Below the pieces are notes generated by a model. That model was given only the letters and a program-made list of their open reading frames with translations, ran no database searches and was not told the DNA's origin. From positions 117,283-181,282 of the forward strand of contig NZ_WBOM01000009.1 of assembly GCF_008973755.1 (NCBI RefSeq): a stretch of DNA of 64,000 nucleotides, in the 5' to 3' direction. Each line of letters starts with the position of its first letter. Position 1 is the first letter of the stretch. Origin of the DNA: Nitrincola alkalilacustris (GTDB taxonomy: Bacteria; Pseudomonadota; Gammaproteobacteria; Pseudomonadales; Balneatricaceae). A program made the position numbers and the translations under genes. Shown here piece after piece: positions 41,430 to 52,203 of the stretch.

Positions 41430-43694
41430 TTACTTGGTCTTGAAGCTGAAAGAGCCGTCCCAGTCGAGCGGTGGCGGCATCTCCTTGTAATAATCAATAC
41501 GCTCCCGGTAAAGTTGAACGAGAGCCTGATACTCGCCCTGTTGCTCAAGCTGCTGTATCAGATCCAGGGCTTCACCCCAACTCTTCATGTAATAGTGCTG
41601 CAGCATTTCATCAAACAGCGCTGCCCTACTGAGCAACCCGGAGTCTGGCTTTAATGCTGATGTATCGATCTGACCAACCGTGACATCCTGCTTCAGCCCC
41701 AAGGGCTCATAGATCCTGACCGCCTCCTGTTTCCCCTTCACCCTGACCTTGTCCAGTTCCCGATAAAGTATCGAATCAGCGGTTTGCTGCACCGTCATCT
41801 CACTGACCAGAATACCTGCGCCATATTGTTTGGTGAGGGATTCGAGCCGCGCACCGAGGTTTACGGCATCGCCCAGAACCGTATAGGCACGGCGGAACTC
41901 TGATCCCATATTACCGACCGTCATCATCCCCGTGTTGAGGCCGATTCCAATATGCAGCGGTGGCCAGCCTCTGGCCTCGAATACCGGGCGCAACTCGGCT
42001 GCCTTGTATTGCATCAGCAGCGCGGCCAGTACCGCATCACGGGCGTGCATCGGCGTCACCAGCGGTGCACCCCAGAAAGCCATCAGGGCATCACCGATAT
42101 ACTTGTCGATGGTGCCATCGAGGTCATGGACTATCTCGGTCATCAGCGACAGATAGGTATTCATCAGGCGAGCCAGTTCGGGAGCTGGCATGTTCTCGGA
42201 GATAGTAGTGAAGCTGCGCACATCGGAAAAGAGTACCGTCAACTCGCGGTTCTCTCCCTCCATTGAGGCCACCTGTGGATTATCTGCCAGAGCCTCCACC
42301 ACCTTGGGCGGCACATACTGACCGAACAGCCCGGATATCTGTCTGCGGGTACGGGACTCGACAAACAGCCCATAAAGGATATGCAGCGAAAAAACACCGA
42401 TAACCCCCACCACCAGTACCGCATCGGGAATAACCAGAAAAAGTGACTGCCAGGCCCAGAGGCTCAGACCTGTTATCACTCCCAGCAACAGCAGCGTCAG
42501 CAGCACAGAGATAGCAGGACCGAGCAGCGGCAGAAGCAGTGCCAACAAGCCTGCAAAGATCAGCAGGCCAACCACCTCCATCCCCTGCACAAAGGCGGGT
42601 TGCTGCTTGATATCATCGCGCAGTATCCCCTCGATCAGGCTGGCATGGATCTCCACCCCCGGAAAGGCATTGCCCATGGGCGTTGAACGAAGGTCCATCA
42701 AGCCCGGTGCGGTGGTGCCGACCAATACAATGCGGTCACGCAGGGAGCCCTCAGGCAGCTTCTGTTGCACGATATCGGTGGCAGGGATATAGGGAAAGCT
42801 GCCCTGAGGGCCGCGATAGGGGATCAATGCACTGACAGTGGCATCGACAGGAATGTAGCGATCAGCCACGCGCAGCCACTCGATCGCATGATACTGCTCT
42901 GAGCTGTCGTCGCCCAGAATCACCTGAGGCAGATGCCCGCCCAGATAATGACGCGCCGCCACCAGTGACAGGCTCTCATACAGATCACCTTCGAACTGAA
43001 TCAGCATCGGTACCCGACGCGACAGCCCATCGACATCAAACAGAGGGGTAAAGTGCCCTGCACCCAGGGCATTACGCTGTAATTCAGGGATATTGGCACC
43101 GAAGCCGTCGGCCTGTACAAAGGAGATATTCAGCCCCTCCAGCTCCTCGCGCAAAAAGGTGGGGCCAGGCAGTTGTCCACTGCGGATTGCACCCTGTTCG
43201 GCATTGAAATAGTAGCCCAGCAGCACCGGCCGTCCCTGCATCGCCTCGGCAAACAGGGCATCGCGATCCAGCTCCGGGCGGAGCATCTCCAGTGCTGCGA
43301 TGAACGCTGGCTGCTCGCTCAACTCACGTTCTGCCAGCGCCTCTAACACTGGCAGCCCACTGCTTTCATCTTTCTCGGCAAAGACCACATCAAACACCAC
43401 CAGTGCCGCCTGCTGCCGTTCAAACAGCTCATCCAGCATCGCGGCCAGAATGTGTCGCGGCCAGGGCCAGCGTGCCACCTGCTGCAGGCTGCTTTCATCG
43501 ATATCGACAATCACGACCACGGGTTCCGGGTCCGGCGTCGCAGTCAGTTTCAGGCGCTGGTCGTAACTCCAGGTGTCGAGCCGGGTCAGTGCTTCGATAT
43601 GATAGAAAGCCAGTACATGCCCCAGCAGCAAAACGACCCAGAGCAGGCCCAGACTGCTGCGCAGAAGGTATCGCCCCAGGGTTCTGCGCCTCAT
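41430..43694 (-). CDS. CHASE2-domain class III adenylate cyclase
   Basis: 754-residue membrane cyclase. TM1 about 10-30, extracytoplasmic CHASE2 sensor about 35-335 (VVVIVDIDESSLQQVARWPWPR; DIVQQKLPEGSLRDRIVLVGTTA), three membrane segments about 350-430, catalytic domain about 465-640. Metal-binding Asp occurs in LFSDVRSFTTISE and DKYIGDALMAFWGAP; ATP-type Lys and Asp in DKYIGD and TVLGDAVN; Asn/Arg in NLGARLES. The C-terminal tail ends PPPLDWDGSFSFKTK, like the HAMP cyclase at 25947. Its stop is 11 bases from the convergent tpsA2 stop. Five bases separate it from the HD-GYP gene upstream. Confidence 0.92.
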   Translation of the reverse strand: MRRRTLGRYLLRSSLGLLWVVLLLGHVLAFYHIEALTRLDTWSYDQRLKLTATPDPEPVVVIVDIDESSLQQVARWPWPRHILAAMLDELFERQQAALVVFDVVFAEKDESSGLPVLEALAERELSEQPAFIAALEMLRPELDRDALFAEAMQGRPVLLGYYFNAEQGAIRSGQLPGPTFLREELEGLNISFVQADGFGANIPELQRNALGAGHFTPLFDVDGLSRRVPMLIQFEGDLYESLSLVAARHYLGGHLPQVILGDDSSEQYHAIEWLRVADRYIPVDATVSALIPYRGPQGSFPYIPATDIVQQKLPEGSLRDRIVLVGTTAPGLMDLRSTPMGNAFPGVEIHASLIEGILRDDIKQQPAFVQGMEVVGLLIFAGLLALLLPLLGPAISVLLTLLLLGVITGLSLWAWQSLFLVIPDAVLVVGVIGVFSLHILYGLFVESRTRRQISGLFGQYVPPKVVEALADNPQVASMEGENRELTVLFSDVRSFTTISENMPAPELARLMNTYLSLMTEIVHDLDGTIDKYIGDALMAFWGAPLVTPMHARDAVLAALLMQYKAAELRPVFEARGWPPLHIGIGLNTGMMTVGNMGSEFRRAYTVLGDAVNLGARLESLTKQYGAGILVSEMTVQQTADSILYRELDKVRVKGKQEAVRIYEPLGLKQDVTVGQIDTSALKPDSGLLSRAALFDEMLQHYYMKSWGEALDLIQQLEQQGEYQALVQLYRERIDYYKEMPPPLDWDGSFSFKTK

Positions 43695-43699
43695 CCGTA

Positions 43700-45313
43700 T
43701 CAGCCTTTTGCTTTGGCCAGAATGGCTTCGATATCCACCTCGTCAATCTGTTCCGGGCTGAGAAATTCCTGAGCATATTTCAGCCATACCTGCTTGCGCA
43801 CAAAGACCTCGAATATCTCCGGATCGATATGACCATTGGCCGAGAAGTTGGCCAGGATATTCAGCGACAGGTTCAGGCCCATCGGTTTCTTGTAGGGACG
43901 ATCACTGGCAGTCAGTGCCTCGAAGATATCGGCAACCCCCATCACACGCGCCTGCACACTCATCTGATCACGGGTCAGTCCGCGCGGATAACCCTTGCCA
44001 TCCATGCGCTCATGATGGCCCCCGGCATATTCGGGCACACTCTGCAGATGGTTAGGCCAGGGCAGGGCCTCCAGCATCTTGATGGTTGCCACGATATGGT
44101 TATTGATGATCTCGCGCTCCGCTCCAGTCAGAGTACCGGCACGGATCGACAGATTCTCCACTTCGTTTTCCGACAGGAAGGGTTGTGTCTCGCCATCCTG
44201 CACCCAGGAATAGCGACTGGCGATCTCCAGAATCAGCGCCTGATCCTCATCTCCCATTTTTTCCGAACCGATATTGGCCCGGCGCAGAAACGCCTGATCC
44301 TCATCCAACTGCTGCAACGCCTGAGCCATCTGAGCCCGGGCCTCTGCTTCCGGTGCTCCAGATGCAATCGCTTCCAGGCAGGCGATCTTCAGATCACGTC
44401 TGATCACCTCAAAACGGGTATCGATCAGATGAATACGATCAAAAATGGTTTCCAGCTTGGTGGCCTTATCGACCACATGCACCGGCGTCGTGATCTTGCC
44501 GCAGTCGTGCAGCAGGCCTGCAATACGCAGCTCATAGCGATCCTTTTCCGTCATTTCAAATCCGGCCAGCGGACCCTCTGAGGTCTCGTGTATCGCTTCT
44601 GCGATCAACATGGTCAGAGCCGGCACGCGCTGACAGTGGCCACCGGTATAGGGCGACTTCTCATCGATCGCGATGTTGATCATGTTGATGAAGGCTTCAA
44701 ACAGCTCAGCAAGCTGCTGTATCAACTGGCGATTACGCAAGGCGATGGCTGCCTGCGACGCCAGTGAGTTGGCCAGCATCTCTGCTGATGAGCTGAAGGC
44801 ACAGACCTCACCTGTGTTCGGATCAATAGAATTGAGCAGTTGCAGGACACCGATAATCTCATCTTCGTGATTCTTCATGGGCACAGTCAGAAAGGATCTG
44901 GAGCGATAGCCAGTGCGCTGGTCGAAGGCACGCGTACCGGAAAAATCAAACCCCTCGACATCATAGGCATCGGCGATGTTGACGCTCTCCCCGGTCAAAG
45001 CCGCATGAGCCACCACCATGGAATGGTTTGGACTGCCATCTTCGTGATAAAGCGGCAGTTCAGGAAAGGTGATCGGATTGCCGCTGGTCCCGCCGAAGGC
45101 CAGGCCGATGGAGTCGGTACGGACAATCGCAAAACGTACGGAACGGTGGTCATCCGAGATAAGATACAGGCTACCGCCATCGGCATGCGTGATCGTCTTG
45201 GCAGCCAGCAGAATGCGTTCCAGCAGTTTGTCGATATCCTGTTCGGATGAGAGCGCTATACCGATCTGATTCAGGTACTCCAGCTGCTCCGAAAGTTCCA
45301 TCGTACGTGTCAT
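43700..45313 (-). CDS. GAF-HD-GYP cyclic-di-GMP phosphodiesterase
   Basis: 537-residue cytoplasmic protein. GAF domain about 20-180 (residues such as GGSLYLISDDHRSVRFAIV; SRSFLTVPMKNHEDEIIGVLQLLN), then an HD-GYP domain about 210-500 with AGLLHDCGKITTP and the signature HHERMDGKGYPRGL. An insertion between the two halves (about 285-365) is longer than usual. All HD and GYP residues are present, so c-di-GMP hydrolysis is likely. ATG 45313 follows GAGGTGG; a longer ORF start at 45391 is rejected. Operon with the CHASE2 cyclase. Confidence 0.9.
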   Translation of the reverse strand: MTRTMELSEQLEYLNQIGIALSSEQDIDKLLERILLAAKTITHADGGSLYLISDDHRSVRFAIVRTDSIGLAFGGTSGNPITFPELPLYHEDGSPNHSMVVAHAALTGESVNIADAYDVEGFDFSGTRAFDQRTGYRSRSFLTVPMKNHEDEIIGVLQLLNSIDPNTGEVCAFSSSAEMLANSLASQAAIALRNRQLIQQLAELFEAFINMINIAIDEKSPYTGGHCQRVPALTMLIAEAIHETSEGPLAGFEMTEKDRYELRIAGLLHDCGKITTPVHVVDKATKLETIFDRIHLIDTRFEVIRRDLKIACLEAIASGAPEAEARAQMAQALQQLDEDQAFLRRANIGSEKMGDEDQALILEIASRYSWVQDGETQPFLSENEVENLSIRAGTLTGAEREIINNHIVATIKMLEALPWPNHLQSVPEYAGGHHERMDGKGYPRGLTRDQMSVQARVMGVADIFEALTASDRPYKKPMGLNLSLNILANFSANGHIDPEIFEVFVRKQVWLKYAQEFLSPEQIDEVDIEAILAKAKG

Positions 45314-45412
45314 ACCCACCTCAGCCCGTTTGTCATGCCGCTCATCGACGTGATAAGAGTATAGAAAAGATGCACACTTGGCGCCATGCAACTCTTCTCT
45401 GAAAAACTCGCA

Positions 45413-45880
45413 TCACGCTGGCGGCTCATTCGTCTGCTGGTGAGGTTCGCCTATGCGCCGGACACGTGTGGCCAGCGATGTATGTGTGATGACGCGTTTG
45501 ATATTGGGCCATCGGTCAAACGCCTGGCGCAGCTCACCGATACGGTCCATTGAGTCAGCCTCGACGTACAGCATCAGATCCACATCACCACTGATTGAGT
45601 GTGCCAGGCGCACTTCAGGAATCGATTCAATCAATGCCTGCATCTCCTCACAACAAAGAGGGCTGAAGGTCAATTCAAAGTAGACACTGACACGATTACC
45701 CGCCAAGGCCGGTTTCAATACTGCCTGATAGCCCGCAATGACACCACTCTCCTCCATTCGGCGGATGCGCTCCTTCACTGCACTGCGCGACAGAAACACC
45801 TGACGACTGATATCACTGACCGACATCCGTGCATTTTTCTGCAGCAGATTCAGAATCAGACGATCGTAACGATCCAGCAT
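45413..45880 (-). CDS. Lrp/AsnC family transcriptional regulator
   Basis: 155 residues: N-terminal helix-turn-helix (LDRYDRLILNLLQKNARMSV then ISRQVFLSRSAVKERIRRMEESGVI, about 2-49) and C-terminal RAM ligand-binding domain (about 65-140, including HSISGDVDLMLYVEADSMD). Divergent from a YjeH-type exporter with a 15-bp palindrome between them, so it probably controls that exporter in response to an amino acid. Confidence 0.93.
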   Translation of the reverse strand: MLDRYDRLILNLLQKNARMSVSDISRQVFLSRSAVKERIRRMEESGVIAGYQAVLKPALAGNRVSVYFELTFSPLCCEEMQALIESIPEVRLAHSISGDVDLMLYVEADSMDRIGELRQAFDRWPNIKRVITHTSLATRVRRIGEPHQQTNEPPA

Positions 45881-45910
45881 GATGACTGTTTTCTCATTTT
45901 GACTGTGAAA

Positions 45911-45925
45911 CCGCCAAAATGGCGG
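45911..45925. promoter_or_regulatory. Lrp-type operator candidate
   Basis: CCGCC-AAAAT-GGCGG has perfect 5-base inverted arms around an A/T centre, the 15-bp architecture of Lrp/AsnC operators. It lies 31 bases from the regulator start and 78 bases from the exporter start. Confidence 0.6.
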
Positions 45926-46002
45926 CCAATCCCCTCTTTTTGCAGGCGATTTTCCTGCTGCAGGGACCTAAGATTGGCAAAAATTCTAGCGGATTTACAC
46001 TC

Positions 46003-47259
46003 ATGAGTAACCTGAAAAAAAACCTAGGCATCCCTGCCGGTATCGCCATGACCGTCACGACCTTTATCGGCCCCGGTATTCTGATGCTGCCAGCCATGTC
46101 GGTAGATCGTGCCGGTGATCTGGCACTCACCACCTGGTGGCTGACGCTGCTGTTGGTAATGCCGATCGCGCTGGTCTTCGCCATGCTCGGCGCCAGATAC
46201 CCTTCAGCCGGTGGCGCAGCACACTACGTCAAGGCAGCACTGAATGCACCACTGGGTAAAGCAGTTGGCTGGCTGTTTCTGTCGGTGCTGCTGGTCGGGC
46301 CCACTGTGGCTTTGAAAGTGGGCGCCAGCTATCTGGCACTGGCACTGGGCCTGCCACCCGAGTCGATTCTATGGCTGACACTACTGACCCTGGTGGCGGT
46401 ACTGATGCTTGGCAATGCGGGTATCGAAGCTTCGGCCGGTATTCAGATCGCCATCGTACTGGCACTGATCATCGCCGTATCCTGGCTCAGTCTGCGTGGT
46501 GCCCCTTCTGCCGTAGGGTTTCGTATCCCCGCTACCCAGCAGGACTGGCTGCTCAGTCTGAGCACCGTCGGGATCGTGTTCTGGTGTTTCATGGGGATTG
46601 AGGTCATGGCGCACATGGGGGCTGAATTCCGGCGCCCCCAACGTGACTTTCCGATAGCCCTGTTGATCGGTCTGGCCATTGTCGTCGCCTGCTACCTCGC
46701 CACGGTGATGCTGATAAGACAGTATCAGGTCTATGGTGATGAACTGACCAACAGTCAGTCGTTTGGACTGCTGGTTGTGGAAATTCTCGGCGCTGGCTGG
46801 AGTCGGGCTTTCGCCATCGGTGCCTTTGCCATTGTTTTTGCCAATGCGCTGATCTATCTGCTGGGCTTTGCACGCATGATACTGTCACTTTCTCAATCAG
46901 GCGCACTGCCTGTCTGGTGTGGCCACACTAACCTTAAAGGTGCACCGGCCAACGCCTTGCGGATATGCATTGTGATCTGTTGCACCTCCATCGCGCTGAT
47001 GGAGGTGCTGGCACTGCCGGTTGATCATATGATCGAGATGACCAATGGCGTCTTTATCACGGTTTATGGTCTGGCGTGTTTCGCGGCCTGGCGACTGACA
47101 CGCGGAATCGGGCGCTGGCTCTCTGCCATCGCCTGCGCCAGTTGCCTCCTCATAATGCTGAAGATAGGAGTCGCCATGCTCTATCCGGCCCTGATGCTGG
47201 CAGCAGCCTGCCTGATCGAAACCCTGCGCTATCGCCGCTCTCTTTCGATGCCTGTCTGA
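46003..47259 (+). CDS. YjeH-like amino acid exporter (APC family)
   Basis: 418-residue membrane protein with about 12 segments. MSNLKKNLGIPAGIAMTVTTFIGPGILMLPA at the start, GARYPSAGGAAHYV (about 65-78) and FWCFMGIEVMAHMGAEFRRPQRDFPIALLIG (about 193-223) match the E. coli YjeH methionine/branched-chain exporter pattern. ATG 46003 is chosen over an upstream in-frame start because it gives this N-terminus. Export of amino acids is inferred from the family and the divergent Lrp regulator. It overlaps the convergent response-regulator gene by 31 bases. Confidence 0.85.
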   Translation: MSNLKKNLGIPAGIAMTVTTFIGPGILMLPAMSVDRAGDLALTTWWLTLLLVMPIALVFAMLGARYPSAGGAAHYVKAALNAPLGKAVGWLFLSVLLVGPTVALKVGASYLALALGLPPESILWLTLLTLVAVLMLGNAGIEASAGIQIAIVLALIIAVSWLSLRGAPSAVGFRIPATQQDWLLSLSTVGIVFWCFMGIEVMAHMGAEFRRPQRDFPIALLIGLAIVVACYLATVMLIRQYQVYGDELTNSQSFGLLVVEILGAGWSRAFAIGAFAIVFANALIYLLGFARMILSLSQSGALPVWCGHTNLKGAPANALRICIVICCTSIALMEVLALPVDHMIEMTNGVFITVYGLACFAAWRLTRGIGRWLSAIACASCLLIMLKIGVAMLYPALMLAAACLIETLRYRRSLSMPV

Positions 47260-48320
47260 TTATATTCGGTGTTTTCTGCATATGCCTCCCTGATCGCCAT
47301 GATCTGCGGGAGGCATTTCAGAAACAGCGGTATCAGCTCGGGATCAAAATGCTTTCCGGTATTATCTTCCAGATACGCAATGGCACGTTCCACCGACCAG
47401 GGCTCCTTATAGGGACGTCGCGTCGTCAGGGCGTCAAAGACGTCCGCGACAGCAACAATTCGTGCAGACAGTGGAATGGCCGTACCTTTCAAACGCTGTG
47501 GATAACCACTGCCATCCCATTTTTCATGGTGATGCAGAGCAACGGTTCTCGCCAGTGTCAGGAGCTCTGAATCCGGGTTTTCGCCGATGATGCCTGCCCC
47601 TATCTCGGCATGCCCCATCATGACCTCCCACTCCTCAGGTGTCAGCTTACCCGGTTTCTGCAACACCGCATCCGGAATGCCTATCTTGCCGATATCATGC
47701 ATTGGAGCCGCATGCATCAAAAGCTCGGCCTCTGCCTCACTCATACCCGCCGCCAGAGCCAGTACACGGGTATAAAGGCTCATGCGGATAACATGCAGAC
47801 CTGTTTCGTTATCCTTGAACTCGGCAGCCCTGCCCAGGCGCTGAATAATCAGCAGCTGCGTTGCATACAGCTGCTCTGTACGTTGCCTGACCTTGGCTTC
47901 CAGCTCCCGATTACGATCATAAAGTGCCAGATGAGTCTGCACTCTTGCCAGCACGATCGGCGGGCTGATCGGCTTGGTGATGTAGTCGGCAGCACCCAGT
48001 TCGAAACCTCTGATTTCGTCGGCGATCTGTATTTTAGCGGTAACGAAAATCACCGGTATATGGCGGGTCAGCGGATCTGCCTTGAGGCGTCTGCACACTT
48101 CGTAGCCATCCATATCCGGCATCATGATATCCAGCAATATCAGATCAGGGGGTGAGCCTGACTGGATGATCTGCAACGCCTTTTCACCTCGCGTGGCGGC
48201 CTTCACCTGATACTCTGCCTTGAGAATACCGACCAGCACATCAATGTTTTCCGGGGTATCGTCCACCACCAGAATGGTCTGACGTTTCAGACTTTCCATA
48301 AATCGCTGACCTCGCTCCAT
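47229..48320 (-). CDS. REC-HD-GYP response regulator
   Basis: 363-residue two-component output protein. Receiver domain about 12-130 with phospho-acceptor Asp in LILLDIMMPDMDGYEV and Lys in VTAK; coiled linker (about 135-160); HD-GYP domain about 165-350 with HDIGKIG and HHHEKWDGSGYPQRLKG. Likely a phosphorylation-controlled c-di-GMP phosphodiesterase. ATG 48320 (GGAG upstream) sits 19 bases after the kinase stop; an in-frame start at 48380 would overlap the kinase. Probably the cognate output of the hybrid kinase. Confidence 0.92.
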   Translation of the reverse strand: MERGQRFMESLKRQTILVVDDTPENIDVLVGILKAEYQVKAATRGEKALQIIQSGSPPDLILLDIMMPDMDGYEVCRRLKADPLTRHIPVIFVTAKIQIADEIRGFELGAADYITKPISPPIVLARVQTHLALYDRNRELEAKVRQRTEQLYATQLLIIQRLGRAAEFKDNETGLHVIRMSLYTRVLALAAGMSEAEAELLMHAAPMHDIGKIGIPDAVLQKPGKLTPEEWEVMMGHAEIGAGIIGENPDSELLTLARTVALHHHEKWDGSGYPQRLKGTAIPLSARIVAVADVFDALTTRRPYKEPWSVERAIAYLEDNTGKHFDPELIPLFLKCLPQIMAIREAYAENTEYNQTGIERERR

Positions 48321-48339
48321 CGCTGTTAACTCCAATACT

Positions 48340-51300
48340 TCATTCTGACCTGTCGCTACTCTCGCCGGTACGACTATCATTCAACCTGTTCATCAGTTTA
48401 GTCAAAGCCAGCAAAGCTGCCTCAAAATCATACTGAGAAACCGCTTTTTCAATCTGATCCAGATGCAGGTCAGTGCCGATAATATGCCGGACCTTTAACA
48501 GTGTTGCCTGCGCCTGGGTATCATCATCGTGCAGTTGCTGATCAAGTGTCAGCAGCAATTCATTTACCGCTTCACTGTTTTGTCTGCCCTGGTCAGCTTC
48601 AGCTGAAGCTGCATTTCCATCATCAATAGCGACCCATACCGGTGGCTGAGCCTGAAGGGGTCTGAGCAGCGCAATCAGCGCCTTCAGATCCTTTTCAAGT
48701 CTCGGTAGTAGGCGATCACAAGACTCATGATCACCCTGCTCAATCGCCTGCTCCAGTTCCGCCGCAAGTTGTTGCAGCGCTATGGCCCCGATATTTCCGG
48801 CCAACCCCTTGAAGGTATGTGCCAAACGTTCAGCCAGTGCCTTATCCCCGACTGCCAGCGCAGAGGTTATCTTATCCACAATATCGGCCTGACGGTCACG
48901 AAACTGTAGCAGCAGTTTCAGCATCAGCTGTGCATTGCCACCCAGGCGTGCAAGCGCATCCAGAAGATCGATTCCTTCCAGACCCTCCAACAGCTCCATC
49001 TCTACCAGCCCATTATCGCTTGTAACAGTCTCTTCCTGTATATCAACTTCCAGCCAGTGTCTGAGCACAGCAAACAACTGCTTCAAATCTATCGGCTTAC
49101 TGATATGATCATTCATTCCTGCCGCCAGACAGCGCTCACGATCACCAGCCATCGCATTGGCGGTCATCGCGATGATCGGAAGCCCATCATAACGAGCATC
49201 GGCTCTCAAGCGTCTGGTGGTTTCAAACCCATCCAGCACCGGCATCTGCAGATCCATGAACACCAGTGCAAACCTCTGCTTTTCAAGCAAAGCCAGTGCC
49301 TGCACACCATCACCGGCTATCTCTACCTGGAACCCCGCCGTTTCCAGCAGTTCCCGCGCCAGCTGCTGGTTCATCTCATTATCTTCCACCACCAGCAATG
49401 GCAACCCCGGGTTGCGGATACCTGCTGACAGCGCCTGGATGCTGCCGCTGTGCTCCTCCCTTTCCCTGACAGCACTCAGACTGAAGGCACTGATGATCGC
49501 ATCAAACAATGTAGAAGGATTGACCGGTTTGGTCAGGTAACCATCCACTTCCAGCCCCTGTGCTTGTGTCATCAAGTCATCACGACCATAGCCCGTCACC
49601 ATCACGACTCTGGGTGCCTTGTCATGCAGTTGCCCGCGTATCTGACGCACCGCCGCCACACCGTCAAGGCCGGGCATTTTCCAATCCATCAATACCAGAT
49701 CAAAAGGGTGACCTGCCAGAAAAGCCGCCGCCACATCCGTCACGGCCTGCTCGCCGGACTGGCAGCTTTGCGCATGAAAACCGAATTGCTCAAGATAGCG
49801 CAACAGAATTTCTCGGCAGTGCACATTATCATCCACTATCAGTACACTGATACGCTGCAACGAGCCCGGCACCATCAACTCCGGCTCCTCCTGAGCCTGC
49901 TCCAGTGCAAACTCTGCGGTAAAAGTGAAACAGCTGCCCTTGCCCGGTTCACTGCTTACCTTGATATCCCCCCCCATCAGTTTGACCAGGCTCGATGCAA
50001 TACTCAGCCCAAGCCCTGTGCCACCATAACGCCGCGTGGTCGAACTGTCGGCCTGAGAAAATGCCTGAAACAACTTTGCCTGTTCAGCCAGAGAGATGCC
50101 TATGCCGGTATCCTGAACCTCAAACTGCAGCAGTGCTGTTGACTGGTCGACCAGGACAGGCTTTATACGCAGTATCACTTCACCCCTGTCTGTGAACTTG
50201 ATTGCGTTATTCACCAGATTGATCAATATCTGTGACAGCCGCAGCGGATCACCACGTAAACCTGCTGGCAGATCAGGCGCCATATCGATCAGCAGCTCCA
50301 GCCCCTTTTCATTAGCCTTGAAGGCAACGATCGATGCCAGACGGTCCATCACCTCATGCAGCTCCAAGTGCGTTGATTCCAGCTGCAGCTTGCCGGCCTC
50401 TATCTTGGAAAAATCCAGAATATCATTGATGATACCCAACAGAGATTGCGAGGCGGTGTTGATTTTATTGAGATAATCATACTGCTGTGGATCCATGTCG
50501 GTCTGCAAAGCCAGATGTCCATAGCCGATAATCGCATTCATCGGCGTGCGTATCTCATGGCTCATATTGGCCAGAAAGCTGGACTTGGCCGCCGTCGCTT
50601 CTTCCGCCACCCTGCGCGCCTGATTCAACTCACTGGTGCGAGCTGCAACCAGCTGTTCCAATTTATAGTTGGCCGCATACAACATCTGCCGCATCCGTTC
50701 CTGCGCATCCACCAGTTGCCTGAACTCTTTGATCTGAGTGGGAATGTCAACACGCTCTGACAACTCCAGTGCACCGATACGATCGCTGGCTCTTGCCAGC
50801 TGCTGCAGGGGCGCTGCAAACCTTGCAGCCATCTGCCGAATTACCAGCAAGGATATCAGCAAGACCAGGGCCAGAATCACCAGCAACACCTGGCGGTGAT
50901 ACTGAGCACCGGGAATAAATGCCGATTCAGGCGCGAAAACGCCAATCCACAACCGTTTGTCACCGGCATCAAAGGCACTGAAATGCCTGAACCAGTACTC
51001 GCCCTCACTGCGGTAGCGGTGGGTCTGACTATCCGACATGCCTTCAGCCGACCAGCTTTTCAGCCCATCCAGCAATGGCCCCGTCAGCACCTCTTCTGCA
51101 GGCAGCAGGACAGCCTCTCGAATACCATCTCCTCTCTGAAAGCGATCTTCACCCGGTACACCCAGGAGCAACCCCTCGTCCGTCATCACCAGCGTCCGCC
51201 CCTTGCTGGCAAAACTGATGCTGGATGTGAAGCGCGACAGGTCCGTCAGCATCACATCAAACGCCAGCACCAGCGTTCTTCCCTGATGATCCTGCCAGCG

Positions 51301-51927
51301 CATTGAAGCGCTGATACCCGCATCCCCGGTCGTCAGAAAACGATAGGGCTCGGTCCAGTGAACCTTTCCTTCCGGTGTTGCCATGGCCCCGGTAAACCAC
51401 GGGCGCTGCAAGGGCGAGTAATCGCGGGTTTCCATGCGAGTGAAGGGTGTCTGATGCAGGGTCTGCCAATCCTGCCAGCGCACCTGGCCGGGCCACTCCC
51501 CTGGATTGGTCAGCCGATTGGTCCAACTGCCATCCGGACGTTTCAGCAGCAGCCATTCAGTTCCCGCATCGGTGGCAAAGAGGACCGAAGAAACCTCCTC
51601 TGAGTGCGACAGCACCGGCATCAGCAGGGTATTCAAGGTCGGCCAGTCTGCGGGCTCCAGATACTCGTTATCAATCCACTCCCGTCCCGAAAGCAGGAGC
51701 CGCTCGACCGTCCCGAATACCTGCTCAAGCTCCAGCTCAACACGATTCGCGACCTGCTCAACCTGAGCCTGAGAGATCTCCTTCGTTGCTGGATCTATGA
51801 CCAGAAAGTAGATGGCGGCATACAGACTGCCGATCGCCAGCAATAGGAGCGATAGCACATGACTGACCAGCTTGTGGCGTATCGAGACTCTGCGCTGTTC
51901 GCGCTTGTCTGACTGCTCGACTGACAT
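48340..51927 (-). CDS. Hybrid sensor histidine kinase (dCache-HAMP-HisKA-HATPase-REC-REC-Hpt)
   Basis: 1195-residue phosphorelay kinase. TM1 about 24-44, periplasmic dCache-like sensor about 45-345, TM2 about 350-370, HAMP about 370-425, coiled coil, HisKA with [20 protein letters not shown] (about 465-484), HATPase with [16 protein letters not shown] and [10 protein letters not shown]. Receiver 1 follows (about 705-825, [13 protein letters not shown]), receiver 2 (about 850-970, [13 protein letters not shown]) and a C-terminal Hpt domain with [14 protein letters not shown] (about 1045). A further 90-residue helical tail is present. Upstream of the HD-GYP regulator on the same strand. Confidence 0.94.
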   Translation of the reverse strand: MSVEQSDKREQRRVSIRHKLVSHVLSLLLLAIGSLYAAIYFLVIDPATKEISQAQVEQVANRVELELEQVFGTVERLLLSGREWIDNEYLEPADWPTLNTLLMPVLSHSEEVSSVLFATDAGTEWLLLKRPDGSWTNRLTNPGEWPGQVRWQDWQTLHQTPFTRMETRDYSPLQRPWFTGAMATPEGKVHWTEPYRFLTTGDAGISASMRWQDHQGRTLVLAFDVMLTDLSRFTSSISFASKGRTLVMTDEGLLLGVPGEDRFQRGDGIREAVLLPAEEVLTGPLLDGLKSWSAEGMSDSQTHRYRSEGEYWFRHFSAFDAGDKRLWIGVFAPESAFIPGAQYHRQVLLVILALVLLISLLVIRQMAARFAAPLQQLARASDRIGALELSERVDIPTQIKEFRQLVDAQERMRQMLYAANYKLEQLVAARTSELNQARRVAEEATAAKSSFLANMSHEIRTPMNAIIGYGHLALQTDMDPQQYDYLNKINTASQSLLGIINDILDFSKIEAGKLQLESTHLELHEVMDRLASIVAFKANEKGLELLIDMAPDLPAGLRGDPLRLSQILINLVNNAIKFTDRGEVILRIKPVLVDQSTALLQFEVQDTGIGISLAEQAKLFQAFSQADSSTTRRYGGTGLGLSIASSLVKLMGGDIKVSSEPGKGSCFTFTAEFALEQAQEEPELMVPGSLQRISVLIVDDNVHCREILLRYLEQFGFHAQSCQSGEQAVTDVAAAFLAGHPFDLVLMDWKMPGLDGVAAVRQIRGQLHDKAPRVVMVTGYGRDDLMTQAQGLEVDGYLTKPVNPSTLFDAIISAFSLSAVREREEHSGSIQALSAGIRNPGLPLLVVEDNEMNQQLARELLETAGFQVEIAGDGVQALALLEKQRFALVFMDLQMPVLDGFETTRRLRADARYDGLPIIAMTANAMAGDRERCLAAGMNDHISKPIDLKQLFAVLRHWLEVDIQEETVTSDNGLVEMELLEGLEGIDLLDALARLGGNAQLMLKLLLQFRDRQADIVDKITSALAVGDKALAERLAHTFKGLAGNIGAIALQQLAAELEQAIEQGDHESCDRLLPRLEKDLKALIALLRPLQAQPPVWVAIDDGNAASAEADQGRQNSEAVNELLLTLDQQLHDDDTQAQATLLKVRHIIGTDLHLDQIEKAVSQYDFEAALLALTKLMNRLNDSRTGESSDRSE

Positions 51928-52094
51928 CCCTTCATCCCTGTTTCAAGCGCAAGAATAATATTACAAAACTAGATAACTGATTCCATTTCAATCTGTTATA
52001 ACCCAGTCGCGTCAGTTTTACAGCCACTGACGATAGAATTCATCAAAATTTTATCAACAGGGTGAACAGGCTCTCTGAAAACTGAAAAAACTGC

Positions 52095-52135
52095 AAAAAA
52101 AAACCGATCCACTCAGATGGTTTAGAGCAGATCGG
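52095..52135 (-). terminator. Terminator of tctBAC
   Basis: Minus strand CCGATC (52130-52135) and GATCGG (52104-52109) bracket a 20-base loop and are followed by a run of nine T residues. It lies about 70 bases past the tctC stop. Confidence 0.6.
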
Positions 52136-52203
52136 CCTTTATTTCAAGCTGGACACTCTGATCAGCCTGAGCTGACAGAGTCCAGAAGCAGTTTAACTTG
52201 TGA

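Noticed and set aside
43403..44581. Plus-strand ORF of 392 codons across the CHASE2 cyclase and HD-GYP genes
   Set aside because: Entirely antisense to two well-supported genes, spanning their junction; Pro/Arg/His-rich shadow translation.
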